Shown: piece after piece, positions 54,035-63,701 of the stretch
Layout: each line of letters begins with the position of its first letter
How positions within the stretch are numbered: position 1 is the stretch's first letter
NCBI RefSeq assembly: GCF_001904655.1
Contig: NZ_MRCC01000010.1
Span: 124,001 to 188,000, forward strand
Direction of reading: 5' to 3'
Origin: Chroogloeocystis siderophila 5.2 s.c.1
Lineage (GTDB): Bacteria > Cyanobacteriota > Cyanobacteriia > Cyanobacteriales > Chroococcidiopsidaceae
Length of the DNA: 64,000 nt
Notes under the pieces: model-generated
Seen by the model: the letters and a program-made list of their open reading frames with translations, nothing else
Databases searched by the model: none
What the model was told of the DNA's origin: nothing
Made by a program: the position numbers and the translations under genes

Positions 54035-55546
54035 ATGCCAAACCTTCAGAAAGGCAGTAGCAAATCTCGGATTATTGTAATTGGTGCTGGAATTGGTGGA
54101 CTCACCGCAGGTGCATTATTAGCGCATCGTGGCTATCAAGTGTTGGTTGTAGATCAAGCATTAGTTCCAGGAGGGTGTGCTTCTACATTTAAGCGCAAGG
54201 GATTTACCTTTGATGTAGGTGCAACGCAAGTAGCGGGACTCGAACCTGGAGGAATTCATCATCGCATCTTTAGTGAACTTGAAATTGATTTACCACACGC
54301 AACTCCTTGCGATCCGGCGTGTGCAGTCTATCTCCCTGGAGAAACACAGCCGATTAACGTATGGCGCGATGCCAAAAAGTGGCAAACCGAACGTCAGCGG
54401 CAATTTCCTGGTAGCGAACCATTTTGGCAGTTAATCGCAACTTTATTTAAAGCAAGCTGGGCATTTCAGGGACGCGATCCGGTATTACCACCGCGCAATA
54501 TGTGGGATTTGTGGCAACTTGCAACGGCGGTACGCCCTGGAACTTTAGTGACGTTACCGTTTACTTTGATGACGGTAGGTGATGCGCTACGGGCGTATGG
54601 CTTAGGAAACGATGAGCGCTTGAGAACATTTTTAGATTTGCAACTCAAGCTTTATTCGCAGGTGGATGCAGAAGAAACCGCATTACTTTACGCGGCGACG
54701 GCGTTGAGCGTATCGCAGTTACCACAGGGATTGTATCATCTAGAAGGCAGTATGCAGGTGTTGAGTGATCGCCTCGTATCTGCTGTAGAAAGAGACGGCG
54801 GCAAACTCCTGATGCGCCATACAGTAGAACAGATCCAAGTAGAAAATAATAAAGCAACTGGTGTCGTTATCCGCGATCAAAAAACAGGTGAAACTTGGAC
54901 AGAACTAACCGACCATGTTGTTACGAACGTTACGGTGCAAAACTTGGTACAGTTGTTAGGTAAAAATGCTCCTAGTGGTTACAAAAAACGCGTAGACAAA
55001 TTACCCCAAGCTTCCGGTGCGTTTGTCGTGTACTTGGGTGTAGAAGAAAGCGCGGTTCCGGTTGGATGTCCGCCGCATCTGCAATTTATGTATGATGCTG
55101 ATGGTCCGATTGGCGACAATAATTCGTTGTTTGTTTCGGTAAGTCGTCCTGGTGACGGTCGCGCTCCAGAAGGAAAAAGAACAATTATTGCTTCTTCGTT
55201 TGTCGATCCGTTACCGTGGTGGCGCTGTCATGATTATGCGGCAATAAAAGCGAAGTATACGCAAGAGGCAATTTCTAAACTTGGTCAATTTTTCCATTTA
55301 ACACCAGAAACGATTATTCACGTAGAAGCTGCAACGCCGCGCACTTTTGCTAGATACACAGCAAGAGATCAAGGTATTGTTGGTGGTATTGGTCAACGAA
55401 TACCAACTTTTGGTCCGTTTGGTTTTGCCAATCGGACTCCTATTAAGCACTTATGGTTAGTCGGTGACTCAACGCATCCAGGGGAAGGAACTGCGGGTGT
55501 AAGTTACTCGGCATTAACAGTCGTTAGGCAGATCGAGAGCTTTTGA
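54035..55546 (+). CDS. crtD: carotenoid C-3',4' desaturase (CrtD-like)
   Basis: A 503-residue phytoene-desaturase family flavoenzyme. The FAD-binding Rossmann motif is IVIGAGIGGLTAGALLAHRG, followed by PGGCASTFKRKGFTFDVGAT; the C-terminal motif HLWLVGDSTHPGEGTAGVSY binds FAD. Length and internal strings (GLEPGGIHHRIFSEL, GLYHLEGSMQVLSD) match cyanobacterial CrtD, which desaturates C-3',4' in myxol glycoside (myxoxanthophyll) synthesis. Divergent from the riboswitch operon across 163 bases. Confidence 0.85.
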   Translation: MPNLQKGSSKSRIIVIGAGIGGLTAGALLAHRGYQVLVVDQALVPGGCASTFKRKGFTFDVGATQVAGLEPGGIHHRIFSELEIDLPHATPCDPACAVYLPGETQPINVWRDAKKWQTERQRQFPGSEPFWQLIATLFKASWAFQGRDPVLPPRNMWDLWQLATAVRPGTLVTLPFTLMTVGDALRAYGLGNDERLRTFLDLQLKLYSQVDAEETALLYAATALSVSQLPQGLYHLEGSMQVLSDRLVSAVERDGGKLLMRHTVEQIQVENNKATGVVIRDQKTGETWTELTDHVVTNVTVQNLVQLLGKNAPSGYKKRVDKLPQASGAFVVYLGVEESAVPVGCPPHLQFMYDADGPIGDNNSLFVSVSRPGDGRAPEGKRTIIASSFVDPLPWWRCHDYAAIKAKYTQEAISKLGQFFHLTPETIIHVEAATPRTFARYTARDQGIVGGIGQRIPTFGPFGFANRTPIKHLWLVGDSTHPGEGTAGVSYSALTVVRQIESF

Positions 55547-55592
55547 ACAACACTAGTCACTAGATACTCTTTCACTCACTACTCACCCCTAG

Positions 55593-57335
55593 CTAGGCTG
55601 TTGTTGGTTGTTTCATTTGCGACTCTAGAATTGAACCATACAGTGTACTAGTGCGCATCAAATCCTCATGCGTTCCTTGGGCGACTAAGTGTCCTTTGTC
55701 CATGAGTAAGATGCGATCAGCGTTGCGGACAGTGCTGATTCTTTGGGCAATGACAAAAGATGTGCAAGTTTTGCGGCGCATTAAGTCATCTAAAGCTTCT
55801 TGAATATCAGCCGCTGTTTTGGCATCAACTGCTGAGGTACTATCATCCAGAATTAAAATGCGGTAGTTGGTGAGGAGAGTTCGCGCGATCGCAATTCTTT
55901 GTTTTTGTCCTCCTGATAACCCTAAACCGCGTTCGCCGACAGTTGTATCGTAGCCATCGGGTAAACTCGCGATAAAGTCATGGATTTGAGCCGTTTTAGC
56001 AACGTCGATGACTTTTTCTAAGGGGGCATTTGGTTCTGCGTAAGCAATATTATCGCGAATCGTACCAGAAAAGAGCGTTGTTTCTTGAAAGACAATACCA
56101 ATGTGCGATCGCAAGCTTTCTAACTGAAAATCGCGCACGTCACGCCCGTCAATTCGGACAGCGCCGGCGGTGACATCGTAGAAGCGAGGGATGAGGTTCA
56201 TAATCGTACTTTTACCCGAACCTGTCATGCCGAGGATGGCGATTAATTCTTGAGGTTTAGTTTCAAACGAAATGCCTTTGAGAGCCTCTGTCGTCGCTCC
56301 TGGATAGCGGAAATGGACATTTTCAAAGGTGATACGACCCCCACATTTTTCAAACGGTACAGCATGAGGGCGATCGCTAATTTCAATTTCCGCATCGACA
56401 ACTTCATAGACACGTTCAGCAGAAGCAGCAGCTTGGGCGATCGCAGGGGCGGCGAAACCAATGAGTAAGATTGGTTGCAGGATAAATAATAGATAAGAGT
56501 TAAACGCGACTAATTCACCAATCGAAAATGTCCCGCCAATCACCTGAATTCCACCGACACCAACAACAATAACAGTGATTAGGTTACTGAGTAGAAAAAT
56601 CCACGGAAACGTATTGCGAATCGCGGCGATCGTCTTCATATTAACCTTCACCAAGTCATCGTTTAGCTTGGTATACCGCGCCATTTCTATCGGTTCGCGC
56701 ACAAAAGCTTTGACAACACGAACTCCAAAAATATTCTCTTGCAAAACTGCATTGAGATCTCCAAGTCGTTCTTGTACTTGACCAAACAGCTTTTGATTTT
56801 TAATGAGAAATCGTGCTAAGATCATCGCAGCGATGGGAACTAAACCCAACGTAATTAATGCTAATTGCCAGTTCATCATAATTAGAATCGTTGCGATGGT
56901 GATTAACGTGACGACAGCACCAACCACTTGAATCAAACTTGTCCCGACAAAAGTCCTAATTTGTTCGACATCGCTGGTAATCCGCGTCAGTAACTGCGAA
57001 GTTTGTGCTTGATCGTGATAACTAAAACTGAGATTCTGGATTTTTCTAAAAATTATGTTGCGCAAATCGTAGGCGACGCCTTGGGAAACCTTTTCTGCCC
57101 AAAAAGTTTGTCCAAAATTAAATAAGCCGCGCCCGATCGCGACCAAAACCATCGCGCCAGCAACTTCAAAAATGACTTGATAGTCGAAGCTAGCAATACC
57201 TTGGTCAATACCCCAGCGAAATAGTTGCGGAGTAATAGCATTCGCTGCTGTTAGCAGTAATAAGCTAATTAATGCTCCAGTCGTAATCAGCCAGTAATAT
57301 TTGAGACTTCCGAGGACGCGGTTGAGAGATTGCAT
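55593..57335 (-). CDS. ABC exporter, fused membrane and ATPase domains (MsbA-like)
   Basis: A half-transporter of about 580 residues from the ATG at 57335 (MQSLNRVLGSLKYYWLITTG); an alternative upstream non-ATG start would add 28 residues including Cys-rich unlikely sequence. Six membrane helices (about 15-300) lead to the ATPase: Walker A LGMTGSGKSTIMNLIPRFYD, signature LGLSGGQKQRIAIART, Walker B RILILDDSTSAVD and H-loop VIAQRIST. Walker B has the non-standard D-D instead of D-E, so the catalytic Glu is replaced by Asp and ATP hydrolysis may be weak; such half-transporters often pair with a partner. Substrate unknown. Confidence 0.9.
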   Translation of the reverse strand: MQSLNRVLGSLKYYWLITTGALISLLLLTAANAITPQLFRWGIDQGIASFDYQVIFEVAGAMVLVAIGRGLFNFGQTFWAEKVSQGVAYDLRNIIFRKIQNLSFSYHDQAQTSQLLTRITSDVEQIRTFVGTSLIQVVGAVVTLITIATILIMMNWQLALITLGLVPIAAMILARFLIKNQKLFGQVQERLGDLNAVLQENIFGVRVVKAFVREPIEMARYTKLNDDLVKVNMKTIAAIRNTFPWIFLLSNLITVIVVGVGGIQVIGGTFSIGELVAFNSYLLFILQPILLIGFAAPAIAQAAASAERVYEVVDAEIEISDRPHAVPFEKCGGRITFENVHFRYPGATTEALKGISFETKPQELIAILGMTGSGKSTIMNLIPRFYDVTAGAVRIDGRDVRDFQLESLRSHIGIVFQETTLFSGTIRDNIAYAEPNAPLEKVIDVAKTAQIHDFIASLPDGYDTTVGERGLGLSGGQKQRIAIARTLLTNYRILILDDSTSAVDAKTAADIQEALDDLMRRKTCTSFVIAQRISTVRNADRILLMDKGHLVAQGTHEDLMRTSTLYGSILESQMKQPTTA

Positions 57336-57471
57336 AAAATAATGTGTATCACACCTTATATTTATAATGAAATGCAAGCCGCTTCGGGCAAGTTGAGCGA
57401 TCAATGATTGCTGCTGCACGGAAAAACCATGCTAGATAAAAAATAGCAACCACGCAGGGTAAAGAACGTAG

Positions 57472-58116
57472 ATGAGTGCCAACGAGCGATACTACAGAGT
57501 TCTGGGACTAGAACCAGGTGCAACACTCGAAGAAGTGAACCAAGCTTATAAAGATTTGGCATTTATTTGGCATCCGGATCGGATTCCTAAAGATAATCCG
57601 CGACTGCAACAAAAAGCAAACGAGTTTCTCAAAGAAATTAATACAGCACGCGATCGCCTGCGATCGCATCTTCAACAAAAAACCGTCGCTACTCCACCGC
57701 CAGCCTCACCACCACCACCGTCATATCGCCCCCCTCGCCCGCAATCAAGTAATACTCGCTATTGGGGTGCAGATTTTAAACGCGCTAACTTGAAAGAAAA
57801 AGATCTTTCGGGTCGAGATTTTCGCAATGCTAATTTTACTGGTGCAAATCTCAGCGATGCTTTTATGCATAAAGTTAATCTCAGTGGCGCAAATTTATTT
57901 CAAGCGAATTTGTTTCGCGCGAATCTCTTGCAGGCTAACCTTAGTCATGCGAATCTTCGTGAAGCCAATTTAGTGGGTGCTGACTTGAGTGGTTCTGATT
58001 TAAGTGGTGCTGATTTACGCGGGGCACGGATTGGCGTTGGCGATCGCATTTTAGTCAAACTTACAGGTGCGCGTTTAACAGGAACGATTATGCCTGATGG
58101 CACAGTTCATCAGTAG
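57472..58116 (+). CDS. J-domain protein with pentapeptide repeats
   Basis: A 214-residue fusion. Residues 4-68 are a J domain (YYRVLGLEPGATLEEVNQAY, IWHPDRIP with the HPD signature) that would stimulate an Hsp70 ATPase. A proline-rich hinge (74-96, PPPASPPPPSYRPPRPQ) precedes about 20 pentapeptide repeats (100-200) of the A(D/N)Lxx kind, which fold into a right-handed beta helix (NFTGANLSDAFMHKVNLSGA). Such combinations are typical of cyanobacteria; client and partner are unknown. Confidence 0.9.
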   Translation: MSANERYYRVLGLEPGATLEEVNQAYKDLAFIWHPDRIPKDNPRLQQKANEFLKEINTARDRLRSHLQQKTVATPPPASPPPPSYRPPRPQSSNTRYWGADFKRANLKEKDLSGRDFRNANFTGANLSDAFMHKVNLSGANLFQANLFRANLLQANLSHANLREANLVGADLSGSDLSGADLRGARIGVGDRILVKLTGARLTGTIMPDGTVHQ

Positions 58117-58130
58117 TTGGTAATTAGTAA

Positions 58131-58369
58131 ATGCCTACAAATAGCCCAAGTCACGAATTCATCACATCGCTTGAAACTGATGGTATCCGATTTGTGCGAA
58201 GTCTCTGGTTTGACAACGCGAACATCATTCGCGGTAAAGCTGCACACGTCGGAATGCTACCGAATTACATCATAGTTCAGCATTAGTTGCTGCTGATCGC
58301 CAAATTGCTTTTCAATCGACAGTGCGCGCGATCACCCTCAAACACCACCTCAAAGCCTTGTTTTTATAA
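58131..58369 (+). pseudogene. glutamine synthetase family relic with internal deletion
   Basis: From an ATG at 58131 the frame reads SHEFITSLETDGIRFVRSLW then FDNANIIRGKAAHVGMLPNY, the N-terminal start of a glutamine synthetase-like enzyme. It meets a stop at about 58284. From about 58279 another frame reads ALVAADRQIAFQSTVRAITL and KHHLKALFL, which resembles the central part of the same family (R-A-x-A-L-K-H-x-L-K-A), ending at TAA 58369. About 200 residues between and the C-terminal catalytic region are missing. A decayed gene. Confidence 0.6.
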
Positions 58370-58556
58370 TCGTGATGCGTAAAGCCCCGTGCTGCAGTTG
58401 GGGGGTTGCTCTGCGAACAGGATAAATAAATTCATCCGTGATGTGAGTAATTAATGTATAAATTTCGGAATTTCAGCTTTTAGCCGTGACACTGTAGTTC
58501 ATTTGTACTACTATAGCAGTGACTTAGCAACTTACCTAAACTTGTCTTTAGCTAGC

Positions 58557-59066
58557 ATGAGAAGAATTAAAGCAAGACGCAAATACCTTTCCAAGCAAAG
58601 TACGCCCAGTAAGCGATCGCCACAATTGCCAATCCGCCAACCGCAGCAGAACAAAAACGCCATCCAACCAATCCAACCACAGCTACTATACGAAGATACG
58701 CCGCAACGAGCAACAGGATGGCAACGCCTAGCCGCACAAGCCCAAAGAATCAACCAAATGGCGGCAGAATTGGAAGATGCAATACTAGAGTTGAAAGTGA
58801 TCGCCAGTGAAGTAAATTGCGATCGCCTTGTTGACAAAAATCACGTGAAAAGCTCCTGTGAGTATTTCAAAACATCAGTTCCCTGTGTTAAACGTAAACA
58901 AGCAGGTACATTTGTCTTAACAACTCGCCAAGTTGATTTATTTCGTGCTGAACGCGAAGCCGCACAATTAGCAAATACACTACGCAGCCTCACTAAAAAG
59001 CGAAGAAAACTTATGTCAACATCACCGCAGCGAAACAAACTTGGTTTTCTCAGCTTGCATATTTAG
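58557..59066 (+). CDS. unknown basic protein with coiled-coil segment
   Basis: A protein of about 169 residues from the ATG at 58557 (MRRIKARRKYLSKQSTPSKR); a TTG at 58503 would add 18. The N-terminus is very basic and Pro/Gln-rich (LPIRQPQQNKNAIQPIQPQL), the middle is helical (RLAAQAQRINQMAAELEDAI), and the end is again basic (LRSLTKKRRKLM). Two or three Cys lie at about residues 90-112. The composition suggests a nucleic-acid-associated or cytoskeletal-type protein, but I recognise no family. Confidence 0.55.
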   Translation: MRRIKARRKYLSKQSTPSKRSPQLPIRQPQQNKNAIQPIQPQLLYEDTPQRATGWQRLAAQAQRINQMAAELEDAILELKVIASEVNCDRLVDKNHVKSSCEYFKTSVPCVKRKQAGTFVLTTRQVDLFRAEREAAQLANTLRSLTKKRRKLMSTSPQRNKLGFLSLHI

Positions 59067-59365
59067 CGCTGTTCACTAGAGCTAATATTAATTCTGGCTA
59101 CAGTCTCCACTTGTTAGCCTAAGAGTGTAATGACTAGTAAAGAAGTTACTCACCACTATTGAGCAAGTTTTTATCTATTCTAGATATATAGCAGTTAGCA
59201 ATTAGCTTTTTGGAAAGCTTTGTCTTGAAAACTCCCCTCAACGCTCTTAACCCGCGCACAGGAGTTTTCGCTGTGGCAACGGAGACTCAGGATTATAAAT
59301 GTCCTCATCTTAATACGTCTTGCTATAGCAGGGGTCAGGGTTAAACTTCCTTCAGGGAAATCACT

Positions 59366-59764
59366 ATGAGCATATATAGTGTCCTAACTCTATTGACTAG
59401 GGCTATACAAGAAAAAAACGAATATACGAATCTTAGAAGCCTTTTGAGGTACACAGTGTTAGCGCTACTCTGGATTATTGCTGTAGGTTTCATCCCGCCT
59501 TTACTTTCAGTATGGATTATGCGCCGTACTCAAAAAAGAATGCAAGCTGAGTTGAGACGGGCGATGACAGCAACAAATAGGATAAGGGCTAGGCGCTATC
59601 CGGTTTCTTTACCTCCAGATAGCTATTACCTAGAAGGAGTTGGGTATCTCATTGGTGACATTAGTTGTAGATTTAATGCGAGATCGCGTTATATTCGCTG
59701 TGCTGTCAACCCTGAAGGTCCTTGTCAGGGATGTCGTCACTACGAGCAAAAAGAGGAAGTCTGA
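59366..59764 (+). CDS. small membrane protein with Cys-containing C-terminus (DUF6464-like)
   Basis: A 132-residue protein with one hydrophobic span (about 30-52, LALLWIIAVGFIPPLLSVWI), a basic helix after it, and a conserved-looking C-terminal region GYLIGDISCRFNARSRYIRC then AVNPEGPCQGCRHYE. Four Cys (two isolated, then C-x-x-C) could form a small metal site. This pattern recalls a cyanobacterial family of unknown function (DUF6464, from memory). The 299 bases upstream have no visible gene. Confidence 0.65.
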   Translation: MSIYSVLTLLTRAIQEKNEYTNLRSLLRYTVLALLWIIAVGFIPPLLSVWIMRRTQKRMQAELRRAMTATNRIRARRYPVSLPPDSYYLEGVGYLIGDISCRFNARSRYIRCAVNPEGPCQGCRHYEQKEEV

Positions 59765-60113
59765 ATTAACAATAGAAATCAAAGCTTCTTATTATTGGTT
59801 AGTGAATGCAGAAGACAATCTTAGCTATATCGTCTGCGATCGCCTATTTATGGCTCAAACGACATAACTTCTTTTCCCGCTTCCGACATACAATATTTCT
59901 TTTGTCAATATTTTTTTTGATGTTAAACGAGTAAGCTGTTCAACAGAATAGCTACTTTTTTCTCTTTAAATATTAGACGTTGAGCATTTTTCCCTAAACT
60001 TTATATCATTATGCACTAAGTTGATAGGAAACTAAGCCATAGTGAGAAAACGTCGTTAAAAATCCCACAAATCAAACTTTTCGGCTTAATGTCACCTCAA
60101 TAGTTGAATTTTG
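59765..60113. other. 349-base AT-rich spacer, no gene seen
   Basis: Lies between the small membrane protein and the glycosyltransferase. A HIP1-like CTGCGATCGCC is at 59835, but no hairpin, repeat or credible open frame is seen. An ATG in good context at 60114 begins the next gene. Confidence 0.5.
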
Positions 60114-61946
60114 ATGAAACCGCAATCTCGCCAAATTAAGAATAGCAATCAACATCAACAGCTTTTTCGGATATCGTCAGTTGGTTGGCAAGTATTTCTT
60201 TTGTTAGGATGGATAATAGTTGGTAGTATTTTACGCTTGGTTAACCTAACAGCAAAACCTCCCTGGAACGATGAATTTGCTACTGTAGTTTTTAGTTTAG
60301 GGAATAGTTTTCGGACTGTTCCCATCGACCAAGCGATCGCCCTAGATACCCTTTTACAACCGCTACAGCCTAATCTCAACGCCGGAGTGAATGATGTCAT
60401 TCAGCATTTGATGAGTGAGAGTACGCATCCACCAATCTACTTTGTCCTCATGCATCTGTGGATGAAATTATTTTCTACCGATGATGAATTAGCTTCTTTT
60501 TGGGTAGCGCGATCGCTGAGTGTCATTTTCGGAGTTGCGACGATTCCAGCGATTTTTGGTTTGGGTTATTTAGCTTTTCGTTCGTTAATTGTCGGGCAAA
60601 TTGCAGCGGCAATGATGGTAGTGTCACCTTACGGGATTTATCAAGCGCAAGAAGCCCGCCATTATACTTTAGCTATTTTACTTGTTATTGCCTCTTTGTG
60701 TTGCTTAGTTTTAGCTATTCGTAATCTTCAGCGGCGCGAACGATTGCCAGTTTGGGTAGTATTACTTTGGGTGTTCATTAACGCTTTGGGCATTGCTGTT
60801 CACTACTTCTTTTTCTTGTCTATCTGCGCAACAGCACTTGTGCTTCTTAGTTTTTGGATTGAAGATTTTTACAATTGGATTAAACACAGAAATGAGCTTC
60901 AAAAAGTCCCTTATTTGCAGCAACGTAATTCGTTTATACTTACGCACTGGTATCGTATTTATACTGTCGCCATCAGTACTGTAATCTCTAGTTTAGTCTG
61001 GATTCCAGTATGGCAAAGTATACCTGATAACCAAGTAACACAATGGATTTTTGATGAAAATTCCTTTAATTTACTAGAAAGTATTCCTCAATTCCTAGCC
61101 TGGATAATTACAATGTTCGCCTTGCTACCTATTGAAGGTGCCAATGTACCAGTAATGCTATTCTTTGGGGCTGTATTAATTGGATATGTTGTCTGGCTGC
61201 TACCACTTATTATCAAAGGTATTCAAATACAAATAAGCTATCCCCCAACACGATGGGAAAATCAAGCGTTACTAAGATATTTTTTAGCGGCGATCACACT
61301 TGTGTTTACTATTTCTTTTAGCTTTGGTGCTGATTTAACTATTGCCGCAAGATACCATTTTTTCTATTTTCCTGTAGTTATAGTTTTATTAGCAGCAGCA
61401 GTCACTATCTGTTGGGATTCTAATAAAGTTTTAGAGTTTTTAGTATCAGTAGGAAATCTTCGCCAACAAACGTTAGTTTACTCGTTAAAATCAAAAGGCA
61501 AAAAAGTCGTTATTTTATTGTTTGTTATGGGATTATTGGGAAGTATCACAGTTCTCTCCAACTTCGCCTATCAAAAACCTGATCGCCCTGATTTATTAGT
61601 TCCAATTATAGAAAGAGTATCTCAGAATTCGACTCTTATTGCAACAACGCACTTTACTCACGAGCAAGTTGGTGAAATGATGGGGCTAGCATTAGAGTTT
61701 AAACACTATTATTCCCATAAAAATTCTTCTCCTAATTTTCCTTTATTTTTTTTAGCTCACTCAGAACAAAATTCTTCATCTATCAAAACTTTAGAAAAAA
61801 ATATATTACAACTACCAAAGCCGCTAAATTTATGGTTAGTTAACTTTTTTCCTACTATAGAACCGACAATAAGCGGTTGCTTAATTGACTCTGAAATTAG
61901 ACCGAAAATGAATGGTTACAAATATCGCCTGTATCATTGTTTGTAG
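60114..61946 (+). CDS. membrane glycosyltransferase, GT-C fold (PMT/ArnT-like)
   Basis: A 610-residue polytopic protein with about ten to twelve membrane helices. The first loop has the acidic motif PPWNDEFATVVFSLGN typical of GT-C dolichyl- or undecaprenyl-phosphate sugar transferases, and THPPIYFVLMHLWMK follows, as in PMT_2/ArnT-like proteins. YQAQEARHYTLAILL and AVHYFFFLSI appear in the next helices. Such enzymes move a sugar from a lipid carrier to lipid or protein outside the membrane. The acceptor is unknown. TTG-ATG doublet at 60111; the ATG is taken. The C-terminal ~140 residues form a soluble domain. Confidence 0.85.
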   Translation: MKPQSRQIKNSNQHQQLFRISSVGWQVFLLLGWIIVGSILRLVNLTAKPPWNDEFATVVFSLGNSFRTVPIDQAIALDTLLQPLQPNLNAGVNDVIQHLMSESTHPPIYFVLMHLWMKLFSTDDELASFWVARSLSVIFGVATIPAIFGLGYLAFRSLIVGQIAAAMMVVSPYGIYQAQEARHYTLAILLVIASLCCLVLAIRNLQRRERLPVWVVLLWVFINALGIAVHYFFFLSICATALVLLSFWIEDFYNWIKHRNELQKVPYLQQRNSFILTHWYRIYTVAISTVISSLVWIPVWQSIPDNQVTQWIFDENSFNLLESIPQFLAWIITMFALLPIEGANVPVMLFFGAVLIGYVVWLLPLIIKGIQIQISYPPTRWENQALLRYFLAAITLVFTISFSFGADLTIAARYHFFYFPVVIVLLAAAVTICWDSNKVLEFLVSVGNLRQQTLVYSLKSKGKKVVILLFVMGLLGSITVLSNFAYQKPDRPDLLVPIIERVSQNSTLIATTHFTHEQVGEMMGLALEFKHYYSHKNSSPNFPLFFLAHSEQNSSSIKTLEKNILQLPKPLNLWLVNFFPTIEPTISGCLIDSEIRPKMNGYKYRLYHCL

Positions 61947-62818
61947 TTTATAAATTGCATTATTTTTGCTCGTCCTAGCTGAGTAATGCTCTTTTTTTTA
62001 TCAAAAGACTTATTTATTATATAAAGTAAATATAATGAGAATCTGTAAAAAACATCTTTGATTGTTTTATATTTTTAGTTTCATAAGTAACTTGCAATAT
62101 CAGAAATACAGCATTTTTATTGAGAACTTAGGAGAAGCTAAGAGCAATCGTACTCTTTCCTAGCCTCTACCAAAACCGATAAATATGTAATACCATTTCA
62201 CCAAATAAAAACTACAAATCATTTCACCTCTGCCTCTCTGCTCCTCTACTGCCTATTTGTAGTAAATTCAAAGTGACATGATATAACTTCTTTTTTTTGC
62301 AGGCTACTGTCTTTACAGAAACGCAGTATCTTTGTCAAAAATCTATATAGCCTTCACTGCGGTGACATTTAAGTTATAAAATATACTTGAATACACGCAT
62401 ATGTGCTTTGTTGACTGTCAGCTTTCAGTCATGTCCGAATGTTTCTCTTGCATTCGACAATTCATTGTCGCTGTACGATCATTGTAAATACTCGACACTG
62501 ATGCTTGCGAAGCTCATGTATGCCTTGCTCAGATGATTAGATAATTGTCAAGGTCAAGCTAGACTACAGCTACTGTAAATAATATATATTGAGGTGCAAG
62601 AAATAATAGAAATATAAAGTAAATAGCAACAAAATGAAAATATCTCCAGTCTATTGATATCACTGATAAATTTACTCTGATTAGAAATAGCTATGTTATG
62701 TGAGAAACTAGATTAATAAAACTATAGTAATTAATTTACCTATTTCTTACATTTTGGCAAAGGCAAGACTTCAGCCTTAGATAGAACCTATCCAGATACT
62801 GTTCATTATAAGCAAAAC
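61947..62818. other. 872-base spacer, AT-rich, with three tandem hairpins
   Basis: No protein gene seen. Contents: a pyrimidine-rich microrepeat (CTCTGCCTCTCTGCTCCTCT) at about 62226-62245, and three consecutive inverted repeats at 62412-62470: TGACTG...CAGTCA (62412-62431), CGAATG...CATTCG (62436-62456) and CGACAAT-TC-ATTGTCG (62455-62470), the last two sharing two bases. No T-run follows them, so they are not simple terminators. Confidence 0.55.
62412..62470 (+). other. array of three adjacent stem-loops (candidate structured RNA)
   Basis: Stem 1: 62412-62417 with 62426-62431 (6 bp, 8-base loop). Stem 2: 62436-62441 with 62451-62456 (6 bp, 9-base loop). Stem 3: 62455-62461 with 62464-62470 (7 bp, 2-base loop). 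All pairs are perfect Watson-Crick. Stems 2 and 3 overlap by two bases, so they could exclude or partly coexist with one another. About 350 bases before the isomerase gene at 62819. Strand not determined. Confidence 0.4.
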
Positions 62819-63577
62819 ATGGAATCCACATCATTTTTGATAGTTGACGATCAACCAATCACTCTTTCTCAAGCACTTAAATATCTTCAAACATCTGGCA
62901 AGCTTCAACCTTTTATTTTAGAAATTCTCCGCCAACGAATACTAGAAACAGAACTAAACACACGCAAAGATCTTGAAATTAATCCTGGAGTCATTGAGCA
63001 AGCCATAATTGATTTTCGGTTGCAACAGCAACTCACTGACCCAAATATCTTTCAAGAGTGGTTGATAAACAATGGCTTAGACTATCCAACTTTTCACCAA
63101 CAAGTGGTTTTCAACTTCAAACTAGAAAAATTGAGAAATATTATTACTGAACCACGAGTGCAAGAGTATTTTATTGAGCAAAAGATTTTTCTAGACCGCG
63201 TGGTATTGTCTCGGATAGTGGTGAAGGAACAAGAATTAGCTGAAGAACTCAAAAGCCAAATTTTAGAAGGAGCTAGATTTGAGCAACTTGCTCAAGAGTA
63301 CTCGGTGACTGACGATCGCATTGTTAATGGGATGATGGGACCAATTAGTCGGGGTCAATTACCTGACGCGCTGCGGGCTTTAATTGAGTTAGTCAATCCT
63401 GGTGAAGTTGTAGGTCCCATAGAAATTGATGAATGGTATTGTCTATTTCGAGTTGAGCAATTCATTCCTGCTGCCTTGGAAGGGGCGGTTAAGCAAGAAT
63501 TAGAAAATCAGCTTTTTGAACAATGGCTTGGTGAAAAAATGCAGAAGCTGAATATTAAGCTGCAAGTAGATTCATAA
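62819..63577 (+). CDS. parvulin-type peptidylprolyl isomerase (SurA/PrsA-like, no signal peptide)
   Basis: A 252-residue protein. The N-terminal helical chaperone part (about 15-120, LEILRQRILETELNTRKDLE, VIEQAIIDFRLQQQLTDPN, FHQQVVFNFKLEKLRNI) resembles SurA N-domains; the parvulin domain (about 130-225) has VVLSRIVVKEQELAEELKSQ, FEQLAQEYSVTDDRIVNGMM and GPISRGQLPDALRALIELVN. It lacks a signal peptide, unlike SurA and PrsA, so it probably acts in the cytoplasm. Similar genes stand before type I exporters in cyanobacteria. The next gene, 276 bases on, may be such an exporter. Confidence 0.85.
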   Translation: MESTSFLIVDDQPITLSQALKYLQTSGKLQPFILEILRQRILETELNTRKDLEINPGVIEQAIIDFRLQQQLTDPNIFQEWLINNGLDYPTFHQQVVFNFKLEKLRNIITEPRVQEYFIEQKIFLDRVVLSRIVVKEQELAEELKSQILEGARFEQLAQEYSVTDDRIVNGMMGPISRGQLPDALRALIELVNPGEVVGPIEIDEWYCLFRVEQFIPAALEGAVKQELENQLFEQWLGEKMQKLNIKLQVDS

Positions 63578-63701
63578 AGCGTAGAGCGTGAGGTTATTAT
63601 TATCTTAGCAGATTTAGTAGCTTTAATCTAAATAAATTTTGTCAGGATACTAATAGCTAAAAAGAATGCGCAGACTCAATTTAAGAATTTCAAAAAAATA
63701 A

